NCBI RefSeq assembly: GCF_000276665.1
Contig: NW_004955436.1
Location: 21,482,922-21,546,921, forward strand
Length of the DNA: 64,000 nucleotides
From: Chinchilla lanigera
Taxonomy: Eukaryota; Chordata; Mammalia; Rodentia; Chinchillidae
Direction of reading: 5' to 3'
Shown here: positions 56,912 to 64,000 of the stretch, in pieces
Layout of the letters: each line of letters opens with the position of its first letter
Numbering within the stretch: position 1 is the stretch's first letter
The notes under the pieces: model-generated
What the model was told of the DNA's origin: nothing
Databases searched by the model: none
Seen by the model: only the letters and a program-made list of their open reading frames with translations
Program-made: the position numbers and the translations under genes

Positions 56912-57929
56912 GTCTACTGAAGAATACCTTTGTACTTCTATTGGTTAAGATCACTCCATCGCTGGCCTAATATTACCCGTAACCCAAGCCAGCATCCTAA
57001 CAAGTAGAAACCACTGGGGAACTGCAGTGGGAGGGGCCGAGGCCTGCCTGTAGCGTGGAAACTGAGGTCTCTGAGAGTCAATCCAACAGATCCAGTAGGA
57101 CCCGGCTCACCCTCAGCCCATCTTCTTCCTTCCCAAATCAGCCAGAGTAAGTTTTATTTATGCTAAGAGGTTCAGGTGAGGTAGGAATGATTCATCTGCA
57201 GTAAGGTCTGTTTGCCCACTATTGGGGCTGTTAGTCTTTATTGAATCGCAAATTCCCCTGGACTGAGGCCTAAGCTGAAATCCCTCATTCCTTACATAAA
57301 TAAACATATAAATAAGATCTTTTGGCTGGTACCTGATAAAAAAACACACAGGCAAATCAAGTTTAACACACATATCCTGGAAACTCCCAGCTTTGAAACT
57401 TCAATAAGGCAATCACAGGGTATCCAATCCAATTAAGATGCACACACATTAAAATCCCCTGTTAGCCTAACAAATAACAAACAAAAGGGTCTTTGCTCTT
57501 TTCTAGACCTTTTCACTGTGGCTAAGACTGAGGTTAGTGAGGAAAAATATTACTAATCTGAAAACTTTTTTCTTAGGAGAAGCGATGCCATGAAGCATCA
57601 AAATACCCTAAGCAATTATTTTAAAAGAAAACAGTGAAAAATGACCTTTGGGTGCAGGATCTGGCACTCTCAGCTCCTGTGCTTTTTTTTCATAAGCACT
57701 GAGGGGGGTGTGGTGGGTGTAATTCCCCCGACCCTGGCCAGGAGGTCTTGGTTTGATTTGGATCTGTTTGGACTGAAACTTTTACAAGCAGAATGAAGAA
57801 TTCCAGAGCACAGAACTGGTTTCTAGTGGCGTGTGTGCCACATGTGCAGTTTGGAGACACTGCCTCATGTGACAGAGCCTACATGAAGGTCTTGGAGACC
57901 CTTGTTCTTTCCTTCAAAAGCACACAATG

Positions 57930-58152
57930 CAGTGGTTCTCTTGGGGATGATCTTGTGCCCCCCCAGGGCATTGGACAATATTGGGAGACACCTTTGGTTG
58001 TTCCAAAATGGACACAGGAGTAAGCAGGGGTGAAAGGATGGGGGGGGTGCTCTGTTAAACACGCTACAATGCCCAGGGCAGCCCCTCACAATGATGACAA
58101 CAAAATCCTCTGACCCCAAATGTCAACAATGCTGAGGCCGCACACACCCCTG
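57930..58152 (+). mobile_element. hAT-Charlie-type MITE
   Basis: Starts 'cagtggttctc', continues 'ccccccagggcattggacaatattgggagacacctttggttgt', 'cgctacaatgcccagggcagcccctcacaatg', 'ccaaatgtcaacaatgctgagg'. Same family as 8863-9105, opposite strand. No clear TSD. Confidence 0.75.
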
Positions 58153-59370
58153 CTATGGCTGGTACCCTGAGACAGATGCAGAGGGTACTGAGAAACAGTC
58201 TATGGTCCCAGGGGCCAGTAAAGAAAAACAGCTTTTATGTACTGAGTGTTCCTGGTGTGCCAGGCACTTCACTATTTGTGCACCTTATTGGTGTTCATAG
58301 ACTTTACTTTTTAAAACGGTTTTAAGTTAACAGAGCAACTGAGCAAGAAGTAGAAAGTTTCTGCATTTCCCCTTATCCCTATCCTGTTTCTCCGTTACTA
58401 AGCTCTTGCATTAAACTGGTATGCTTGTTACAATTTTTGAGGCAATATTAACACATTATTTTTAACTAAAGTCCGTGATTTATGTTAGAATACAGTGTTT
58501 GTGTTTTTAGATTCTGCGAATTTTGACAAAATTGTACAATGATATGTATCCAGCATTATAGCATCATAAAAAATAGTTTCATTGCCCCCAAAGCCTCTGA
58601 GCCCCCCTGCAATTTTTTTCCTGTTTTCCTTCCCCCAAACTGCTGGTAACTACTGACCCTTTCACGGTTGCCGTAGTTTTTACCTTTTGCCATTTAGCAT
58701 GTAGGTTTTTCAACTTGGCTTCTTTCACCTGACCACATGCATTCAAGCTTCCTGCATTATGCGTTCACAGCATGATATTCATTTCTTTCTAGCACTGAAT
58801 AACAGGCTGTGGTAGCGATGTACCAGTTTGTTCATCCTCATCACTCATCAAAGGACACCTTGCTTGCCTCTATGCTCTGGCAACTGTTAATAAAGCTTCT
58901 ATAACACTTATACATAGGTTTTTGTGTAGATCTAAGTTTTCGGATCATTTTGGGTCAGTGCCAAACAGTCAGTTACTGGGTCGTGTAGCAAGACCATAGT
59001 TTGCTTTGTAAAAAGCAGTAAACTATCTGCCAATCTACCGATACCATTTTGCATTCTCGTCGTAAATAAATGAGCGCTCCTGCTGCTCTCCAGTTCTTGG
59101 CATTGTCGGTGCCCATGGCGTTCTGGATTTGACTGTTCTACAAAGTACCCTAATGAGTAGAGAGTGGTGGCTCAATGTTGCCTTAATTTGCAATTCCTTT
59201 ATAACACAAGATCTTAAGCATTTTTCATAGGCTTTATTGACTTTGTACCTTCTTTGGTGAAGTGCCAAGATCTTTTTCAGATTTTTATTTTTAATTGTTT
59301 TTATTTTTTTAAAAAAATTTTTGTAAAGGAACAGCTTGAAGGTTTTTCATGAAAAATAATTCCCTATAAA

Positions 59371-59526
59371 AAGTCAGGTGTAGTGGTGCCCACCTGTAAT
59401 CCCAGGACTCAGGCGGCTGAGGCAGGAGGATTGTTGTGAGTTCAAGAGCGGCCTGGGCTACAAAGCTTGAGCTGCATAGCAAGACTCTGTCTCAAAAAAG
59501 ACAATAATAATAATAATAATAATAAT
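59371..59526 (+). repeat. B1 SINE, shortened, with (AAT)n tail and 16-bp TSD, inside L1
   Basis: 'gtcaggtgtagtggtgcccacctgtaatccc … gcggcctgggctacaaagcttgagctgcatagc'. The duplicated block is partly deleted. 'aataattccctataaa' flanks it at 59355-59370 and 59527-59542. Confidence 0.95.
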
Positions 59527-59647
59527 AATAATTCCCTATAAATATTGTCTAACATATTCAAGTATGATCTGTTAGGTCAAGCTCTATACATACAGCTGGG
59601 ATAGAGTTGGCTTCACATTTATTTAGCTGTTTATTTGTGGCTTACTC

Positions 59648-59712
59648 TCTATATATGCATGTGTATTATAAATATATAAACATTATATATATGAATACAC
59701 ACACACACATAT
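59648..59712 (+). repeat. (TA)/(CA)-rich low-complexity tract
   Basis: 'tctatatatgcatg…ataaatatataaacattatatatatg…acacacacacacacatatat'. Confidence 0.85.
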
Positions 59713-59977
59713 ATTTACTTACTCTGATATTTTCTCTTAGCTCTTTCCAATCAAGTAGATGGGTTTAGACTGTTTTGCAAGCCTTTGAAACACACAATAA
59801 ATTTAGTTAAACTTTTGCCAACAGCATTTTACTATTTAGCCATCCCCTTCCCAAGACTTGTGGGTGGCGTGAAACATAGGTAATGAACTTCAAAGTATCA
59901 AACACTTTTATGTAGACCCAGGTTACTTCACACTGTTTAACACAGTGAGGTGATAGTTATTATTATAATTATTTTTA

Positions 59978-60138
59978 TTTATTTGTTTATTTTGTCTTTT
60001 TGAGACAGGGTCTCACTATGCAGTTGAGGCTGGACTTGAGCTCACTTTGTAGCCCAGGCTGGTCTCGAGCTTGCAACGATCCTCCTGCTTCAGCCTCCCA
60101 AGTGCTGGGATTACAGGCATGTGCCACCACGCCTGGCT
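59978..60138 (-). repeat. B1 SINE, antisense, 18-bp TSD, inside L1
   Basis: 'gagacagggtctcactatgcagttgaggctggacttgagctcactttgtagcccaggctgg … gctgggattacaggcatgtgcc'. 'ttattataattattttta' flanks it at 59960-59977 and 60139-60156. Confidence 0.96.
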
Positions 60139-60156
60139 TTATTATAATTATTTTTA

Positions 60157-60268
60157 ATTAGAGTCAGGGTTTGACAAAGTTGCCTAGGCTGGCCTTGAAC
60201 TTGAGTTCCTCCCACCCCAACCTCCAGAGTAAGCAGGACTTTAAACTTATGCTACCATGCTAGGTTCC
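60157..60268 (-). repeat. Old B1-like SINE, antisense
   Basis: 'agagtcagggtttgacaaagttgcctaggctggccttgaacttgag … aagcaggactttaaacttatgc' is a diverged reverse B1 next to the younger one. Confidence 0.7.
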
Positions 60269-60902
60269 AACAATTTTAAACTTGGATCATCTGCTTTCTT
60301 GTTGGAGCTTCAAATGATCTGTGCATATTTTGGACAGAGATGCTTTTTCAGATTTGGGTTTTGCATAAATTTTTGTTCAGGCCTATGGATTTTCTCTTCA
60401 TTCTTTTAACAGTATCTTTTACAGAGGACATTCTTAACTTTTAATAAAATCCAACTTAACACCTTAAGGATGATGCTATCGGTGTTATACCTAAAACATC
60501 ATTGCCAAACTTAGCTTAGATTTTTCTTCTAGGTTTTCTTTCAGATTTTTATAGTTTTTTGTTTTACATTTAGATCAGTGATTCATTTTGAAATAATTTC
60601 TATGAGAAATATAAGATCTGTGTCTACATCCATTTCAACTTATAGGCATTAGCTTTAATCCTCTTAACTCTTTTCCACATTGGTACTTTTGTCATTTTGA
60701 ACTTGAGGAGTGGAGGGTAGAAAGGTTATAATTCATGCCCAATTTAATCCCAGAGGTGAGATTTAAATTTAGATGTGTTTTGGGTCTGACTCCAAAAGCC
60801 ATAATCTTCCCAAAATACTGATCTCTTATTCAAATTTAAACAAAGGTACATTAGGGGAAGGCTTTGCAAAGTTCATCCTCTGCTTTTAAGAATCCACATT
60901 CA

Positions 60903-61030
60903 GCAGGGCATGGTGGCACATGCCTGGTGTCCCGACTATTCCAAGCCTGAAATTAAAAGATTCCTTGAGGCCAAGACTTTGAGGCCAGCCTGGGTAACAC
61001 AGAAAAGAGACTGAGGCCCTCTCACCAACT
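60903..61030 (+). repeat. Old B1 SINE
   Basis: 'agcagggcatggtggcacatgcctggtgtcccgactattcc … gaggccagcctgggtaacacag'. Confidence 0.75.
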
Positions 61031-61094
61031 TTCATCTACTTCTCAATAGCTAGGGCTAGGCCATGGGCCCTGTCTCTCAAATACAGACATATGC

Positions 61095-61420
61095 ACTGCT
61101 AGATCTCAAATGTCCCCCCAAATCCTCATGAATGTGGAAGATGATTGGATCAGGGGGGTGAATCCATGGCTGAATGTGGTGTTGGGGGAGCCTGGGCAGA
61201 AGAGGCAGCTCACCAGGTGGGTACCTCCCACCTCAGCTCTTCCCTCTTCTCTCTGCGTCCTGGTCACCATGATGCAAGCAGCTTTCTTCCACCATGCCCT
61301 TCCTGCCTTGGAGCCAGCTGACCGTGAACACAAACTGTGAGCCCAAATACACCGCTCCTCCTTTGAGTTGTGGGGGTCAGGCATTGTGTCCAGTGACAGG
61401 AGAGTGACATATACAAACAT
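61095..61420 (+). mobile_element. ERVL-MaLR-type LTR
   Basis: 'atgattggatcaggggggtg', 'caccatgatgcaagcagctttcttccaccatgcccttcctgccttggagccagctgaccgtg', 'aaactgtgagcccaaatacacc' and 'gggtcaggcattgtgtc' match the MaLR LTR layout. Confidence 0.75.
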
Positions 61421-62379
61421 GTAAACATCTATGTTTAGTTTGGGGTAGAATTTATTTTGAAATTAAGTAACCATCTTAAGAGAGAACAGGCTGCTGAGAC
61501 CCATGGTCATACCTCAACTTGGCCTATGCAATAGGCTCTTAGACCTGCAGTTAATCAAATGAAAAGGACACTATGATGACCAGTCCTGGCCCTAGGAAAA
61601 CAACTAGAAATGAGACACTGCTTCAGCAGCAAGGATGCATTAAATTACATCACTTAATAAGAATCTGCTGGCAGGGAATCCAGTCTAGCAGCAAATCACA
61701 GATCCCTATTGTCTCTAACTTGGAGTTCCGTAATTCTTAATGAGCTGCCTTTTATTTTCACGCCCCTGGCTTACCACGGGAGGGAGGAGGTCAAGCCAGC
61801 CATCACATCTGCACTCTAGGCAGAAAGAAGGGGAAGAGGATGCCACATCTTTTCCTTCTATTACCTCATCTCCCACTGCCGCAGACTTTCCTGCGCTCCT
61901 CTGTGGCTGGATGCACCTGCTGGCTTCCTTTAGGCGTTGCTGAGAAAGCCTACTGAATGCTTCCATTTAAACCTGGCTGCCTTCATCGTAACAGACTCCG
62001 CCTTCTGCTTCATTCGATCTCTTGCCTCACCTCTTCCCACCTGTAAAACTTCCTCAAAATGACATCATAGCCATTCCCATGCCAATTCTAGCCCCCCGCG
62101 GTCAGGTATGCTTTTCAAGACTGTACTTCCGCAGGACAAGTGAAGGAACCAGACTGGTGGCCTGGGAGAAAGAGCTTTCTGGCTTTCTCAGTCCTGGCAT
62201 GTTCACCTAGTGTCACTTAGACCAGCAAAATCCACTGGCACTCCATGGGTGCAGGGGACACAGAGAGAGCAGAGGAGCAAATCCAACTACAGGAAACGGG
62301 GCCCTGTTTGTAGCTTGAATCGTAAATGTGTCTTCTAGCTTCTGAGCGGTCATCCTCCATGCCCCACGGGATACACTCT
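61421..62379. other. About 1 kb of unique sequence
   Basis: No gene or repeat recognised. Confidence 0.5.
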
Positions 62380-62470
62380 CAAGGGGTGCGTTTCACAGCC
62401 GTCTGGCCCGGCACACCCACGGACCGCTCTGCCATTCCAGTTTTAGCGTACGTGCTGCTGAAGCGAGCAC
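62380..62470 (-). pseudogene. U6 spliceosomal snRNA pseudogene
   Basis: The minus strand from 62470 reads 'gtgctcgcttcagcagcac' then 'gctaaaactggaatg', which matches the U6 5' end (18 of the first 19 bases) and the following block. The 3' half is diverged, ending with a 'tgtgaaacgcac' remnant of the U6 3' region. No Pol III TATA/PSE promoter is evident and the catalytic ACAGAGA region is disrupted, so it should not be functional. Confidence 0.82.
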
Positions 62471-63736
62471 CATGGCCCTCAGCAGTCTCACCGAGTTGGT
62501 CATACTCTGCGCTTACATCACGGGCAGCCTCAGTGTGTCTGAGTTCAGCATAAGAACACGGATGGGTGCTGAACCATGACTGGCTAGGCTGGGCTATCTT
62601 ATTATTATTTTTAAACTTTTATTTTTTGGCTGGGCCATTTAAAATTCAGTGGAAGACCATCTCTTGCATAAGTCAGTGGGGGCAGTGAGCACATTACAGG
62701 GGGAGAAGTTTGTCCAATAGAATTTTAAGCAGTTAGAGGGCACACACAGCCCAGTTCTGAAGCAGCCTGCTTTCTCAATGGAGAGATCAGCCACTCACAG
62801 CAAACAGTAAGTGCAGGGGGACACAGGGACATCAGGGCCAGGGAGATACCCTGAGGGGCCACCAGGAAGTTGGCTGGGATGAAGCTAACTCCCCAAGAGG
62901 CAAGAGTTCTGACGACAGATGGCTCGATTTGATTCCCAGGGGTTGGCGAAGCAAGCGTTAAAACTGAGGGGCCCCGAGGTAGACCGACAGGACGGGTGAT
63001 GGTGCACGTGGGACACACGCTTGCTTGCCTGGGGCTTGCCGGGGAAGCTCTCTGAACAGGAAATGAATTTGAATGAAAAGGATGGCCACCGGAGAAGAGC
63101 AGCTTAGGGGCGGGATGGAGACGACTGGGCTCTGCATTCTTCTGTTCCCCTCCCACCTTCCCTGCCTGTCCGCCTGCCAAGGGGCCTCTTCTGAAGTAGG
63201 AAGGTGTTTCCCCAGCGCTGACGAGCGGAGGAGATGCCAGAGGGATCGAGCTTCAGCCGTCAATCTTCACTTTCATTCACTGCCTAAATCTGCTAGTTTT
63301 TTTCTGCTTGACTCGTTGGGAGGGGAGTTTCTTTCTGAAGAACAGCTCGGTGAGAGACCGTGAACGGTTGCCGCCAGAAAGGGGCTTGTTCTACATTCAC
63401 AGATGGCCTGGGTGTCTCAGCGGCGAGCAGCTGGAAGTCGTCCGGCCAGACAGGACCTCAGTCCCTCGGCTCCATTTCAGTTCACGCAGCCTGGGATCGG
63501 CGTCTTCGCAGGGGCGCTGCTCTAAGCTGCAGGCTGTGCGGGGCTCCGGGGGGCGGGGGCGGGGGTGCTGTGATGGGAACCCAGAAGGAGCACACTGGTG
63601 GCGCAGGGTGGAGAGCACAGTGTAAATAAATAACCGAGCAGTGGGGACACGAAAAACTGTGACATCCAGAGAGGGGTCACAGCCCAGCAAGGAGCCATTT
63701 TTAGCAGGTGATGAGCTTGGAGTCTCCATGAAGCTC
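62471..63736. other. Unique sequence with a second CpG-rich patch
   Basis: About 63355-63570 holds roughly 17 CpGs in 215 bases. A G-quadruplex-type run (four G-tracts with loops of 4, 1 and 1) lies at 63540-63565. No gene recognised. Confidence 0.5.
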
Positions 63737-63978
63737 CATAAGCTTTTTGTTTGTTTGTTTGTTTGTTTTTGCGGTACCGGGGATCGAACTCATGACTTTG
63801 TGCTTGCCAGGCAGGCGCTTATGCCACTGAGCTATATCCCTGTCCCACAATCAATTTTATCTGTTTCTTTTGTTTTGTTTTGTTTTTTTTCCGGTACCGG
63901 GAATTGAACTCACAACCTCACGCTTGCCAGGCAGGTGCTGTACCACTGAGCTAAATCCCCAGCCCCTCATAAGCTTTT
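63737..63978 (-). mobile_element. Two antisense ID SINEs in tandem within one 11-bp TSD
   Basis: Two complete antisense IDs (about 63748-63846 and 63864-63967), each with a T-rich (A-rich on minus) tail, are separated by 17 bases 'acaatcaattttatctg'. A single pair of 'cataagctttt' copies (63737-63747 and 63968-63978) brackets both. On the minus strand the order is ID, A-rich, linker, ID, A-rich, TSD. Confidence 0.88.
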
Positions 63979-64000
63979 GTTTATCGTCTGGAAAACCAAA

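Larger units (their letters stand above)
58310..60660 (-). mobile_element. Ancient L1 (L1M-type) 3' half, antisense, interrupted by SINEs
   Basis: Reverse-complement L1 landmarks in order: 'ctagcactgaataacaggctgtgg…gatgtaccagtttgttcatcc', 'aataaagcttctataacac', 'gtttttgtgtagatctaagttttc', 'cagttactgggtcgtgtagc', 'ccttctttggtgaagtg', then beyond SINEs 'ggattttctcttcattcttttaacag' and 'gttttacatttagatcagtgattcattttgaaat'. It is a dead relic. Confidence 0.85.

Overview
This window is mammalian nuclear DNA, and specifically rodent. Two short retroposon families dominate it: 7SL-derived B1 elements, often with an internal duplication of the 'ggccagcctg…acta' block, and tRNA-derived ID elements that start 'ggggctggggatttagctcag'. 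Some ID copies are nearly identical and sit between perfect target-site duplications (TSDs), so this family was recently active. The exact rodent lineage cannot be fixed from the sequence. The B1 and ID subtypes look non-murid, perhaps hystricomorph or castorimorph.

I find no intact protein-coding gene and no convincing coding exon. The window reads as intergenic or intronic DNA. Gene-derived relics are a processed pseudogene of GPALPP1 (218-955, minus), a U6 snRNA pseudogene (about 62380-62470, minus), a gutted class II endogenous retrovirus (2223 to about 3830, plus), and a MaLR retrotransposon with both termini and a 5-bp TSD (42062-44074, minus) that contains the only assembly gap (43526-43625).

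Layout. 0-4.5 kb: GPALPP1 pseudogene, ERV remnant, old ID/B1 cluster. 4.5-18 kb: mostly unique sequence with MIRs, a hAT relic, a MaLR-type LTR and scattered SINEs. 18-26 kb: MaLR-type LTRs and several L1 fragments, plus an old ID split by a small hAT-like element with an 8-bp TSD. 26-33 kb: largely repeat-poor, with a conserved-looking AT-rich block and a GC-richer block. 33-36.4 kb: MLT1-type LTR and a SINE cluster. 36.4-41.9 kb: one ancient sense-strand L1 that lost its reverse-transcriptase region and was hit by at least seven SINEs. 42-44 kb: the MaLR. 46-50 kb: nested SINEs and a MER5-type hAT element split by a young ID. 50.4-51.5 kb: a short CpG island in unique sequence. 52-58 kb: unique sequence with SINEs and hAT relics. 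58.3-60.7 kb: antisense ancient L1. 61-64 kb: MaLR-type LTR, U6 pseudogene, a second CpG-rich patch and a tandem ID pair.

These parts do not form a pathway. They record successive insertions, and nested TSDs allow many events to be ordered. Points most worth a second look are the nested hAT in an ID, the MaLR with a collapsed 5' LTR, SINE composites that share one outer TSD, the ERV that jumps from gag start to dUTPase/protease, and the CpG island without a recognised gene.
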